From Skermania piniformis (GTDB taxonomy: Bacteria > Actinomycetota > Actinomycetes > Mycobacteriales > Mycobacteriaceae): a stretch of 64,000 bases of DNA. The notes beneath the pieces are model-generated. The model did no database searches and had not been told where the DNA came from. It saw only the letters and a list, made by a program, of their open reading frames with translations. The stretch spans positions 248,001-312,000 of the forward strand of contig NZ_CP079105.1 in assembly GCF_019285775.1 (NCBI RefSeq). Direction: 5' to 3'. The position numbers and the translations under genes were made by a program. This document shows, piece after piece, positions 15,508 through 24,354 of this stretch; the stretch's first letter is position 1, and every line of letters starts with the position of its first letter.

Positions 15508-16431
15508 CTACCTATCGGTGATGCCGTCGATTCCGGAGAGTCGTTCGCCGAGATCGGCCAAGACCCAGGACTGTGGTGGAGGGGTACCCGTCGGGTCGCC
15601 GATCGACACCGCACGGATCCGGCCGCCGAGGTCGGCCACATAGGCCAGCCCGGCGTCGCCGTCGATGGTCACGCCGATGGCCGCCCGGAAACCGTCGGCG
15701 AGTAGCTGCGGGGTATCGCCGCGAGCGTTCTTCGCCGGAATTGCTGCGCGGTTCAGTGAATTTCCACCGGGCAGCGCGTCCGCTCGGTCGGTCCAGTAGA
15801 CGAATCCGTCGTGCAGCTTCAGGTCCACCGGCTCGGGCAATCCCGTCCAGAGCACTTCGATGTCCGAGCGGTGGGCGGCGTCTTCCCCGTCCGGAACGGT
15901 CAGCCCGGCCCGCAGGATCGCGCCGACGCCGCCGTTGGGCGGCCCCTTCTGGGTCCAGTAGAGGTATCCGGCGGCCGGGTCGACTGCGACACCGACGCAT
16001 TCCGGCCGGGGCGAGTCGGGTGGGTTCACGACCAGGTCGGTCAGCTGCGACCCGTCGACGTTCGCCCGACTCACCTTGCAGCCTTCTCGATCACTCCAGT
16101 AGAGCTGTCCGGAATCGTCCAGATCGAGCTGCTTACCACTGGTGATACAGCCCTCGGGCACGAGGTCGCGCCGGCCCGAACCATCAAGGCCGACCGCGTG
16201 CAGACCGCCGTTGCGCGGGGAGTAGTCGAGGCCGGCCTCACCGGCGACCGAGCGATCCCGGATCGGACGGCCCATGGTCGTCCAGTAGACGGTGCCGTCC
16301 CGGACCACGACCCCGTCGGGGGAGAACCCGGCCTCGCCTTTGTCCAGGAGCACGGTGGTGCTGCCGTCCGTGACGTCGACCACGTGGATCTTGCCGTACT
16401 GAATGCCCAGTGCGACCAATCCACGGAACAT
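15508..16431 (-). CDS. YWTD-type beta-propeller protein, unknown function
   Basis: A 307-residue protein with recurring LDL-receptor-B-like blades: VYWTT, LYWSD, LYWTQ and VYWTD at regular spacing of about 50-60 residues. No signal peptide or membrane segment is evident, so it is probably cytoplasmic, unlike the animal receptors. Such isolated propellers in actinomycetes are usually annotated hypothetical or SMP-30-like; the metal-binding and catalytic residues of SMP-30 lactonases are not obvious. The start at 16431 gives MFRGLVALGIQYGKIHVVDV, which begins directly with the first strand. It is next to the Ter island but not clearly part of it. Confidence 0.7.
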   Translation of the reverse strand: MFRGLVALGIQYGKIHVVDVTDGSTTVLLDKGEAGFSPDGVVVRDGTVYWTTMGRPIRDRSVAGEAGLDYSPRNGGLHAVGLDGSGRRDLVPEGCITSGKQLDLDDSGQLYWSDREGCKVSRANVDGSQLTDLVVNPPDSPRPECVGVAVDPAAGYLYWTQKGPPNGGVGAILRAGLTVPDGEDAAHRSDIEVLWTGLPEPVDLKLHDGFVYWTDRADALPGGNSLNRAAIPAKNARGDTPQLLADGFRAAIGVTIDGDAGLAYVADLGGRIRAVSIGDPTGTPPPQSWVLADLGERLSGIDGITDR

Positions 16432-16530
16432 TCTTCCTCCTGCCGGGCAGCCGCGTGCGGTCGTCCCGTAGTTAGTCTAGCGAGTAGACGGCCCCGGAGC
16501 TTCTCGAATGGTCTCGGGCACGAAAGGGTG

Positions 16531-17778
16531 TCAGGCCGATGCGAACCGGCCGAGTTGCGGCACCGCCTCGCCGGGATGTTTGGCCTGGATGCCTTCGCCG
16601 ATCGCCTGCAGCTTCCAGTCGCCGCCGACGCGAAACACCTTGGCCATCACCATTGCGGTGAACGGCATGCCACCCTGCAGTGTGTAGCGCGCCAGTTCGG
16701 CGTCGCTGGTGTTGTCCACCAGGCGGCAGAACGCGTTGGACACCTGCTCGAAGGTGTGGCCCCGATACGAGGTGACGATGAAGATGATGGCGCTCACCTG
16801 CGGCGGCACCCGGGTGAGGTCGACCAGGATCACTTCGTCGTCGCCGTCACCCTCGCCGGTCAGGTTGTCCCCCCGGTGCCGGATCGATCCGTCCTTGGCG
16901 GTCAGCTGGCCGTAGTAGACGACATCGGCGATGTTCGGTCCGGCGAACATCACCGCGGATGCGTCCAGGTCGATGCTCGGCGTGCGGCTGCCGAAGAAGC
17001 CACCGCGCGGCGACTTGACCGGATCCCAGCCCAAACCCATCCAGATCTGGGTCAGGGCGACGCCTCCCTCCTTGCGGAGCGTCACCCGCTGCCCCTTGGT
17101 CAGACTGACCGGCCGGCCTTTGGTCAGACTGACTTCGCCGGTCGGCGCGGGCGGGGCGGCGGCGGGCGGTGGTTGATACGGCTGCGCCGCCGGTGGCGGA
17201 TAGGCAGCAGCCGGCGGTGGTGTCGGCGGTGCCGGCCGAGAGGGTGGTGTCGGCGGTGCCGGGGGCGGGGGAGCGTCGTCGACGCTGACGCCGTGGTCGG
17301 TGACCAGCGCGGCGAAACCGCCGGCGTAGCCCTGGCCGACCGCGCGCACCTTCCAGCTGCCTTGACGCCGGTAGAGTTCCAGCGCGATCACGATCGATTC
17401 GCTGTTGAGTCCGTCGATCCGATACTCGTACAAGCGGTTTCCGCTCCCGTCCGCGACGACGGCGGTCGGCGGGGCGAACTGCCCGAAGTTGCTCGACGGG
17501 TTGTCCAGGGTGATCACCGCGCGGATCTGGTCGATGTCGGCGGGCACCTGGCTCAACGTCACCGCGACCGCGGCGGCCTGCCCGGCCGGGCCCGGTTGCA
17601 GGCGGACGCCGGGGCCGGTCGGCTGATTGAAGAAGACGAAATCTGCGTCCGAGCGGACCTTGCCGCGATCGGTGACGAGCAGCGCCGACAGGTCGGCGGG
17701 CGCGGTGAGCTGTGCGGACAGGACCACAGTGTCGGTGCTCAGCGGAGCATTCTGGCCTTTGGCGAGTGCTGCGGACAT
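16531..17778 (-). CDS. Double TerD-domain protein with proline-rich linker
   Basis: A 415-residue protein. The N-terminal TerD domain (about 1-168) includes FVFFNQPTGPG and ends [20 protein letters not shown]; it lacks the acidic calcium-binding loop. Residues about 170-230 are a Pro/Ala linker. The C-terminal TerD domain (about 235-415) starts with a doubled VSLTKG element, then QIWMGLGWDP and SIDLDASAV, and keeps the calcium loop GDNLTGEGDGDDE. TerD proteins are calcium-binding components of the Ter stress-response system. The ATG at 17778 has GGAGG 7 nt upstream. It diverges from the AIM24 operon across 133 bp, which implies shared control. Confidence 0.9.
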   Translation of the reverse strand: MSAALAKGQNAPLSTDTVVLSAQLTAPADLSALLVTDRGKVRSDADFVFFNQPTGPGVRLQPGPAGQAAAVAVTLSQVPADIDQIRAVITLDNPSSNFGQFAPPTAVVADGSGNRLYEYRIDGLNSESIVIALELYRRQGSWKVRAVGQGYAGGFAALVTDHGVSVDDAPPPPAPPTPPSRPAPPTPPPAAAYPPPAAQPYQPPPAAAPPAPTGEVSLTKGRPVSLTKGQRVTLRKEGGVALTQIWMGLGWDPVKSPRGGFFGSRTPSIDLDASAVMFAGPNIADVVYYGQLTAKDGSIRHRGDNLTGEGDGDDEVILVDLTRVPPQVSAIIFIVTSYRGHTFEQVSNAFCRLVDNTSDAELARYTLQGGMPFTAMVMAKVFRVGGDWKLQAIGEGIQAKHPGEAVPQLGRFASA

Positions 17779-17911
17779 CGGCGGTCCTCCCCTTGCGATG
17801 GCGTCGCCCGCCACTCTACGAGAGTCCACCGACACGACGGCGCCGGTGCGTCCGGCATGAAAGTATGACCGCGAATCGTCTCCGCGTCTCATCGCCGAAC
17901 AGGAGGATTTC

Positions 17912-18535
17912 TTGGCACAGTTGATGGAGAAGTCGTCGAAGGTGGTGGAGGCGCAGCTGGCGAACTCCAGTATCCGGGCGCTCAGCGGCTCGATGGTGGC
18001 GTTCGAGGGCAACGTGACGTTCAAGTCGACGGGTTTCGGCGGTGGCGACGGCCTGGTGGCCGGGATCAAGCGGCGGGCGACCGGCGAGTCGCTGTCGTTG
18101 ATGGAGTGCGGCGGCAACGGCCGGGTGTTCCTCGCGGTGAACGGTCAGTACGTCGCCGTGGTCGGGCTGGCCGGTGAGACGTTGCAGGTGGAGTCGCAAC
18201 AGTTGCTGGCGATCGCCGGAAATCTGCAGTGCAACGTCACTTTCGCCGGATTGCGCGGCGCGTCCACCGGGCAGGGTTTGTTCACCACGACGGTGACCGG
18301 GCAGGGCCAGGTCGCCTTGCTGTCGGCCGGCGGTCCGCTGATCCACCTGGCGGTGTCGCCGCAATACCCGCTCGTCGTCGATCCGGACGCATTCGTCTGC
18401 GCCCGGGGGAACCTCAGCCAGTCGTTCGTCACCGATGTGTCCTGGCGCACCGCGGTCGGTCAGGGCAGCGGGGAGAACTTCTCGTTGCGCTGGGATGGCC
18501 AGGGTGTCGTGTCCATTCAGCCGGCGGAAAGGTAG
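17912..18535 (+). CDS. AIM24 family protein 1 of 3
   Basis: A 207-residue AIM24-family beta-sandwich protein. Typical blocks are GGNGRVFLAVNGQYVAVV, LQVESQQLLAIAGNLQCNVT, GQGLFTTTVTGQGQVALLS and VVDPDAFVC. It begins MAQLMEKSSKVVEAQL. The start is TTG at 17912 with AGGAGG 5 nt upstream. Bacterial AIM24 proteins often sit with TerD genes; a molecular function is not established. First gene of a tightly packed three-gene operon: the next start is 6 nt after its stop. Confidence 0.88.
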   Translation: MAQLMEKSSKVVEAQLANSSIRALSGSMVAFEGNVTFKSTGFGGGDGLVAGIKRRATGESLSLMECGGNGRVFLAVNGQYVAVVGLAGETLQVESQQLLAIAGNLQCNVTFAGLRGASTGQGLFTTTVTGQGQVALLSAGGPLIHLAVSPQYPLVVDPDAFVCARGNLSQSFVTDVSWRTAVGQGSGENFSLRWDGQGVVSIQPAER

Positions 18536-18541
18536 CGGTCG

Positions 18542-19264
18542 GTGTCGTTCGGTAATTCGACGACCTTCGAGAAGGTGAACAGCAAGGTCGTCAAGGTGGA
18601 CGTAGGCCGAGCGGGCGGCGTGGTCGGCCGGACCGGCGCGATGTTGTACTACACCGGCGACGTCGGCTTTGCGCCGCACCAGGTCCCGGGCGCGGGCAAC
18701 TTCGGCGGTGCGGGCGGAGTGATGCAGCTGGCGGGTCGGATGATGCGCGGCGAGCACGAGCGGACGATGCTGGCGCAGGGCAACGGGGTCGTGCACTACG
18801 GCTACGCCGGCCTCGAGGTGCAGGTGGTCGAGCTGCAGCCGGGCGCCGTGCTCCGGGTGGAAGCATCCCGGCTGCTCGCCTACACCGCGCAGCTGCAGAG
18901 TTCGGTGGTCTCCGTCGCGAGTTCCGGCGGCGGTGGAGGTGGCGGCCGCGGGTTGATGGGCGCATTGCGCGGCGCCGCGACCGGCGCGCTCACCGGCGCC
19001 GGAATGTTCACCACCCAGTTGTCCGGGATGGGCAGCGCGGTCCTGTTATCGCACGGTGGCTACCTGGAGCTCCCGGTCGGGGGACAGTTCCCGGTAGTGG
19101 TCGATCCGCAGGCGTTCGTGGCCGCCTACGGCAACGTTTCCACCGAGCTGAAAACCGCGATGAGCTGGCGGGATGCGGTCGGCCGCGGGGCCGGTGAGGC
19201 GATGCAGCTGAACTGTGTCGGGCAGGGAGTGGTGTACGTCCAGCCATCGGAGGAGAAGCTGTGA
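18542..19264 (+). CDS. AIM24 family protein 2 of 3
   Basis: A 240-residue AIM24 protein with the same order of blocks: GNGVVHYGYAGLEVQVVEL, LRVEASRLLAYTAQLQSSV, GMFTTQLSGMGSAVLLS and VVDPQAFVAA. It carries a glycine-rich insertion (SSGGGGGGGRG, about residues 128-138) before the hydrophobic GALRGAATGALTGAG, a stretch that could touch a membrane. GTG start 6 nt after the first AIM24 gene; its last codons overlap the next start by 4 bp (GTGA). Confidence 0.88.
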   Translation: MSFGNSTTFEKVNSKVVKVDVGRAGGVVGRTGAMLYYTGDVGFAPHQVPGAGNFGGAGGVMQLAGRMMRGEHERTMLAQGNGVVHYGYAGLEVQVVELQPGAVLRVEASRLLAYTAQLQSSVVSVASSGGGGGGGRGLMGALRGAATGALTGAGMFTTQLSGMGSAVLLSHGGYLELPVGGQFPVVVDPQAFVAAYGNVSTELKTAMSWRDAVGRGAGEAMQLNCVGQGVVYVQPSEEKL

Positions 19265-20028
19265 GCGTCGTACTGGATCCGTCCATGCTGAACGGCAGCG
19301 ACAACATCCCGGACAACGGCTACGCCTTCTGCATCGATCTGACTCGGCCGTGGTTCATGCGGAAAGGCGCGATGATCGCCTACTACGGCCAGATGCAGTT
19401 CCAGTCGATGACCCACGGTCTGCACGGTGAGCTGATGCACATGGTGTCGAGCCAATTCTCGGCGCCGCTGTACACCGGCGACTACGTGGTCGCCCAGGGC
19501 ATGGGCAAGCTGATCATCGGCGATCGGGGCTACGACATCAATTCCTACGACCTGGACGCGGGCAACCTGACCGTTCGCGCGGCGAACTTGCTCGCCTTCG
19601 AGCCGGGCCTGGCGTTGAACCAGTCGATCGTGCCGGGCTTCCTCACCTTGATCGGCACGGGCAAGTTCCTCGCCTCGTCCAACGGTCCGGTGATGTTCGC
19701 CGAGCCACCGTTGCGGATCGACCCGGAAGCGCTGGTCGGTTGGGCGGACTGCCCGTCCCCGAGCCATCACTACGACCAGCGTTGGATCAACGGCTTTCTC
19801 GCCGCCGGCGCTGCGGCGGTCGGGGTGCAGTCCGGTGAGGAGCGGCAGTTCGACTTCACCGGTGCCGGCACGGTGCTCATCCAGTCCAGCGAGAAAGTCC
19901 GGGACGACAGCATCGTGGTGCGGACGATCGAGGGCCAGATCCACGGCCTCACCCCCGGCGGACTGCAGCGCCTGCACGGGGTGATCGGTCAGCAGTTGGC
20001 GCAACAGCAACAGCAACAGGGCTACTGA
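19261..20028 (+). CDS. AIM24 family protein 3 of 3
   Basis: A 255-residue AIM24 protein and the most divergent of the three. It has an N-terminal extension, then RPWFMRKGAMIAYYGQMQFQ, VVAQGMGKLIIGDRGYDINS, LLAFEPGLALNQSIVPGFLT and IDPEALVGWADC. The C-terminus is glutamine-rich (QQLAQQQQQQGY). GTG start overlapping the preceding stop by 4 bp, so it is translationally coupled. The three proteins may form a hetero-oligomer; this is inference from the operon and shared fold. Confidence 0.87.
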   Translation: MSVVLDPSMLNGSDNIPDNGYAFCIDLTRPWFMRKGAMIAYYGQMQFQSMTHGLHGELMHMVSSQFSAPLYTGDYVVAQGMGKLIIGDRGYDINSYDLDAGNLTVRAANLLAFEPGLALNQSIVPGFLTLIGTGKFLASSNGPVMFAEPPLRIDPEALVGWADCPSPSHHYDQRWINGFLAAGAAAVGVQSGEERQFDFTGAGTVLIQSSEKVRDDSIVVRTIEGQIHGLTPGGLQRLHGVIGQQLAQQQQQQGY

Positions 20029-20050
20029 GCCGGCTGGGGACGGAGCGGGC

Positions 20051-20866
20051 TCAGTCGATCGCGCTGCGCTGGGTAAACCAGTCCAGGATCTCCTCCCCGG
20101 CCCGGATGCCGCTTCCCTCGGTGATACTCAGTCCGGGGTGGGTCCAGGCCAGCTCGTGCAGTTCGCCGTGCCGCGGCCGGATCGCGGCATCCGCCCCGGC
20201 CAGCAAGTCGGCGTCGAGCGCACCGTCGCCGGCAGCGAGCAGCGGAGCCGTCGCGGGCAAGGTGCCGTCGGTGATCAGCCGGCGCCGGACCTCGGCAACC
20301 GCGCGACTCTTGCACACCACGTCCGGCATCGTGTAGATCTTGCGACCCTGTTGCGAAGCGTTCCAGCCGATCTCGGCGCACCAGGCCGACCATTCGGCGA
20401 GGAAGTCCGGTGGGACCGCGGCCGATCGGACGACCGCGTAACAAAACAGGCCGTCGGCCGTGCGGAGCGCGTCCACCCAGCTCTCGTCTACCCGATTCCG
20501 TAGCGCCCGTTCGACTTCGGTCAGGGAGGCGCCACCGGCCTGCGCTGCGGTCTCGACCTGCGCGTGCCAGCAGACGTCCGGCTTGCCGTCGACGAGGATG
20601 TGCCCACCGTTGGTGGTCACCGCGTACCGCCAGGGCGCACCGGGCAGGGCGATCCGGCGGAACTGGGCGATCGTCCGGGTCGTCGTCGGCAGCACCGTGA
20701 TCCGGCCAGCGAGTACGGACAGCAACGCCGTCGCGCGCTCGGTCATGAACGACAGCGGCGCGCCGTCGTACAGCTCGACGCAATAGAGGTCGGTGCCGTC
20801 GTGCTCGCCGGCCGCTGCCCGGGAGTAGATCAGAGTGCGATCGAGATCGGTGGCGACGAGGGTCAT
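20051..20866 (-). CDS. HAD superfamily hydrolase of the Ter-associated operon
   Basis: A 271-residue HAD phosphatase. Motif I is VATDLDRTL at the N-terminus, motif II is PTTTRT, and motif IV is GDGALDADLL near residue 213. A Cof-type (C2) cap lies between motifs II and III. In the published comparative analysis of Ter systems, a HAD enzyme is part of a predicted biosynthetic module that makes a nucleotide-like metabolite. The ATG start overlaps the stop of the PRTase fusion by 4 bp. It is the last gene of a four-gene operon and converges with the AIM24 operon. Confidence 0.87.
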   Translation of the reverse strand: MTLVATDLDRTLIYSRAAAGEHDGTDLYCVELYDGAPLSFMTERATALLSVLAGRITVLPTTTRTIAQFRRIALPGAPWRYAVTTNGGHILVDGKPDVCWHAQVETAAQAGGASLTEVERALRNRVDESWVDALRTADGLFCYAVVRSAAVPPDFLAEWSAWCAEIGWNASQQGRKIYTMPDVVCKSRAVAEVRRRLITDGTLPATAPLLAAGDGALDADLLAGADAAIRPRHGELHELAWTHPGLSITEGSGIRAGEEILDWFTQRSAID

Positions 20867-23175
20867 TCGGTGACGTCCTTGATCAGTCCCATACAGGAGT
20901 AGGCGAGGTCGGGCACCACCTCGACCGGCACTCCCCGGGTCGTGGCCAGCAGTCGGATATGTTCGTGCTCCGGCGCATTCGGCTCGCGCACCAGGACCCG
21001 CCAGGGCATCCGGCGCAACAACACCCGGGTGGTCTCGCCGACGCCCGGCTTGACGAAGTTCACCGACGCGATGCCGTACTCGGTGCGAACCCGTTCGACC
21101 GAGGCCCAGCCGGTCCAGGTCGGCGTGCGGTCGCCGGCGGTCACCGCGGCGACCGCGCCGGGTACCTGGCCGGCAATCGCGCCGAACTCGGCGCTCACCG
21201 TGTCCAGCAACACGTTCGATACGTCGTCCGGTGCCAGTTCGGGATAGAACTTCGCCCCGTGGAACTCGCCGGGACCGATCAGCTGGGGGTTCAGCACGGT
21301 CCGGGAGACGAGGCCGGACACGGTCGAGTTGAGACATGCCGAGGCGATCAGGAAGTCGTCGCGGGTGCCGAAGGTTCGCACGCAGTAGCCCGGATCGGCG
21401 AGGACGGCCAGGTCGTCGTCGAATGCCGGCCCACCCGCCGCGCGGTAGCCGGCCAGTGCCGCGGTCAGCTCGCGGGCGATCGCGCCTTTCCCGGTCCACC
21501 CGTCGACGAATACGACACTGGACGGATCATGATGGCGGACAAGATAATCCAGCGCGACCGGGTCGATGCCGCGATCCCGGACGATCGACAGGGTGTAGTG
21601 CGGGACGGGATGCCCGCGATAGCCGGCCCACCGGCGCATCAGGATGCCGATCGGGGTGCCGGCCCGAGCCAGCGAGGCGAGCACGATCTCAGTGCCGCGC
21701 TCGGCGAGCACCAACTCGGTCACCGTTGCGACGGCGAGCGCGAGCCGGCGGGCACTGTCGGCCAGCGCCCGGTCGAACAGCGCCCGATAAGCGGCGTCCG
21801 GCTGGTATTCGACCGGCAGCGACTCGGCGTAGTGCGCTGCGCCGGACTGGATCCGTCGCTCCCGCTCGATCGTCGGCGCCTCCAGCCGGACCGCGGACAG
21901 ATCCTGCACCAGCCAGGCCACCTCGTCGGCGGCATACGAGCCGAACCCCGGACCGGTCAGGGGTGCGGCCGTGCGGGCGGCGCGTAGCGCTGCCGGGTCG
22001 ACCCCGGGCAATGCGGCAACGACGACGTCGGTACCGGCCGCGGTGAGCACGTCGACCAGCCCGCCCGGTTCGGTCAGGGCGGGCGTATCGGCGGGCGGAT
22101 CGATGATCAGCACTACCACCGGATCGGCGTCCGGCCAGCCGGCGTTGTACAGGTAGCGCGGCGCGCTCTCGCCGAGTTCGGGTGCAGTGAAACGGAACCC
22201 GCGGCGGAGCGGATAGCCGGACCGGTCGGCGACGTAGCCGGGCGAGCGGGTGGTGGTCTGGAACCGCACGGTCCTACCGTGCTCGGCAAGAATGGCGGCG
22301 ATCCGCAGCGGCAGATACATCAGCTCCTCGTGGCCGATCACCAGCGCCGGTCGATCGGTCGGAAGCGCCCGGGCCAGCGTCTCGGCCGCTGCGCCGGCGG
22401 CGATCGTGAACCGGTCCCGATCGGCGCTCGGCACGCCGTGCCGACCGCCGTCGGGCACCGTCGCCGGCCAGGGCAGTTCGACCCGAGCAGTCCGGCCCCG
22501 CTGCGGGGCAATCGGATTCAGCTCCGGCTCGGGTAATGCGGCCACGGCGTCGATCAGCCCGTCCGGCAGGTCGATCGATCCCGCGGCCAGACAGACCGTG
22601 TCGATCGTCACGCCCAGGGCGGTCGCGACCGCAGCGGTTGCCGCTCGGCTGGCCGGCGTCCGCAGGTCCACCAGCGACGCGATCACGTATCGATCCCGGG
22701 GCCGGCGGCGATGCAGGGCCGCAATTGCATCGAGTGCTGTTGCTCCCGTGGAAATTTCGTCGTCGACCAAGACCAAGGGGAGATCGGTGTCGAACAGATC
22801 GGCCGGCACCGGCAGCAACAGATGGTCGGTGGCGTGCGAATGTCCTTCCTCGAACCGCCCGGCCGGTACCACACCGGGCACGGCGCGCCGCGTCGAGTGC
22901 AGGTATACCGGTGCAGATATCCGGTCGGCGACATTGTGCCCGAGTGCGGTTGCGGTTTCGGCGAATCCGAACACGGCAGCCGGGGTGCCGGCGAGCGTGG
23001 CGGCCACCCGGTCGCCCAACCGGTTTCCGGCATCCAGGACGACCTGTGGCGCGGTGGGCAGGTGCTTACCGAGCACGGTCGAGACCAGCAGGTGTGCGCG
23101 CCGCGGGTTCCGGCGTAGCCCGGGCCGGACCAGGTCGCCGACCCCGTGCAGCTGCAGGTGCGGAAGTGGGCTCAC
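20863..23175 (-). CDS. PRTase-TRSP-StiP three-domain fusion of the Ter-associated operon
   Basis: A 770-residue fusion. Residues about 25-215 are a phosphoribosyltransferase-like domain with the PRPP loop VLVDDEISTGAT (135-146). Residues about 250-390 match the TRSP domain (VIGHEELMYLPLRIA, FQTTTRSPGY, SGYPLRRGFRF). Residues about 410-770 match the StiP/PRTase_1 family, with PHYTLSIVRDRG and a second PRPP-like loop VVFVDGWTGKGAI (554-566). The StiP family was once labelled cysteine protease; the loop argues for a transferase fold. These parts are commonly separate genes. GTG at 23175 overlaps the lyase stop by 4 bp, so the frame upstream of it is not coding. Confidence 0.87.
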   Translation of the reverse strand: MSPLPHLQLHGVGDLVRPGLRRNPRRAHLLVSTVLGKHLPTAPQVVLDAGNRLGDRVAATLAGTPAAVFGFAETATALGHNVADRISAPVYLHSTRRAVPGVVPAGRFEEGHSHATDHLLLPVPADLFDTDLPLVLVDDEISTGATALDAIAALHRRRPRDRYVIASLVDLRTPASRAATAAVATALGVTIDTVCLAAGSIDLPDGLIDAVAALPEPELNPIAPQRGRTARVELPWPATVPDGGRHGVPSADRDRFTIAAGAAAETLARALPTDRPALVIGHEELMYLPLRIAAILAEHGRTVRFQTTTRSPGYVADRSGYPLRRGFRFTAPELGESAPRYLYNAGWPDADPVVVLIIDPPADTPALTEPGGLVDVLTAAGTDVVVAALPGVDPAALRAARTAAPLTGPGFGSYAADEVAWLVQDLSAVRLEAPTIERERRIQSGAAHYAESLPVEYQPDAAYRALFDRALADSARRLALAVATVTELVLAERGTEIVLASLARAGTPIGILMRRWAGYRGHPVPHYTLSIVRDRGIDPVALDYLVRHHDPSSVVFVDGWTGKGAIARELTAALAGYRAAGGPAFDDDLAVLADPGYCVRTFGTRDDFLIASACLNSTVSGLVSRTVLNPQLIGPGEFHGAKFYPELAPDDVSNVLLDTVSAEFGAIAGQVPGAVAAVTAGDRTPTWTGWASVERVRTEYGIASVNFVKPGVGETTRVLLRRMPWRVLVREPNAPEHEHIRLLATTRGVPVEVVPDLAYSCMGLIKDVTE

Positions 23176-24326
23176 TTCGTCACCAGCGCGGTGAGCAGGT
23201 CGACGAAGGTGACGCCCTTGTGCGTGACCCCGAACACGTCCGCGCGCAGCATCGTCTGCTCGGCCCAGCTGCGATGCGGGCGAAGCTCGTTCATCTTGTT
23301 GCGGTACCCGGACGCGCGCACGCCACCGGCGTCCGAGTCGAGGATGTCGGCGGCATCGTGGTATTCCTCGTGCGTTACCGCGGAGAGTGCGTGCACCACC
23401 GCGACATGGGACGGATGGATCACCGTCTTCCCGTGGATGCCGTTCGCCCGATCCAGGGCGAGCTCCCGGAGCAACCCGTCCAAGTCCCGGCTGACCAGTT
23501 GTTGCCGGAACCGGACCGCGTCGTGCTCGGCAAACGGGGTCGCGCGCAGCATCGGGCGGAACATCCGTTCGTGGTCGGCGAAGTATTCCCAGACCGGTCC
23601 GGTGATCAGGTGGCCGGTGCCGTCCGCGCGGCCGAGATAATTGACGATGCCGGCGATCACATCCGCGACCACCCGAACGTCGTAGATGGTCAGGTCGCGG
23701 TCGCGGCGGATGCCGAATGTCGCACACATGTCGGTGGCACCGATTCGTACCGCCAGAATGCGTTCCCGGTGCTCGGCGAGCAGAGCGGCCACGGCCGCCA
23801 GCTCCCGGTCCCGGGTCTCCCGGTGCACCAGCTCGGGCGTCTCCAACACCGGCATCGCGAACAGTCGCCGACCGTGCCGCCGTGCTGCGTCGGCCAGCTC
23901 GGTGAGATAACGGCCGCCGGTGTGGGCGCCGAACTTCGGAAACACGAAGCCGGTCAGGACGGCGAGCGCCGGACCGAGCGCGTCGCAGATCGGGGCGATC
24001 CCGTCGGGATCGCGGACCCGGAGGAACAGCATCGGACGCCGGTCCGGTCGCTGCGCGAGGTCGGTCAGCGCGTCGACCGCAGCGGCGATGGCGCGGTCCA
24101 GTTCGTTGTCGGCGACCGCATCCTCCAGGTCGACGACCATCGACACCACGCCTTCGGCCGCCCGTCGTTCGATCGTGTCGGCCAGCGCCGGGCGGGTGGC
24201 CGGCAGATAGAGCGTCGCGCCGAGGGCCATCGCGGTGCGCGGCCGGTCGTCCGGAGCGATCTCGTGCGGCGGGTGGAGAAACAGCCGACGGCTGGTGTCG
24301 GCGTCGAGCTGGCGGAAATGCCGCAT
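23172..24326 (-). CDS. HpcH/HpaI-type C-C bond lyase (citrate-lyase-beta-like) of the Ter-associated operon
   Basis: A 384-residue TIM-barrel protein. Seen: LYLPATRP, MVVDLEDAVADNE (the metal/substrate Glu-Asp motif), FVFPKFGA, AMPVLETPEL, VRIGATDMC and GIHGKTVIHPSHV. This is the C-C bond lyase family repeatedly found with PRTase, TRSP and HAD genes in Ter operons; it may cleave or form a bond in the predicted nucleotide-like product. Start ATG at 24326; the stop overlaps the next start by 4 bp. It begins 28 bp downstream of the coiled-coil gene. Confidence 0.87.
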   Translation of the reverse strand: MRHFRQLDADTSRRLFLHPPHEIAPDDRPRTAMALGATLYLPATRPALADTIERRAAEGVVSMVVDLEDAVADNELDRAIAAAVDALTDLAQRPDRRPMLFLRVRDPDGIAPICDALGPALAVLTGFVFPKFGAHTGGRYLTELADAARRHGRRLFAMPVLETPELVHRETRDRELAAVAALLAEHRERILAVRIGATDMCATFGIRRDRDLTIYDVRVVADVIAGIVNYLGRADGTGHLITGPVWEYFADHERMFRPMLRATPFAEHDAVRFRQQLVSRDLDGLLRELALDRANGIHGKTVIHPSHVAVVHALSAVTHEEYHDAADILDSDAGGVRASGYRNKMNELRPHRSWAEQTMLRADVFGVTHKGVTFVDLLTALVTK

Positions 24327-24354
24327 CGCGTGCTCACTATCTGTTCGGTACCCC

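Noticed and set aside
17779-18117. Longer N-terminus for the double TerD protein
   Set aside because: It would overlap the divergent AIM24 gene and adds no recognisable fold; ATG at 17778 has a proper ribosome site.
23176-23727. Extension of the PRTase fusion to about 950 residues
   Set aside because: The extra part is read out of frame through the lyase gene; GTG at 23175 overlaps the lyase stop in the usual 4-bp manner.
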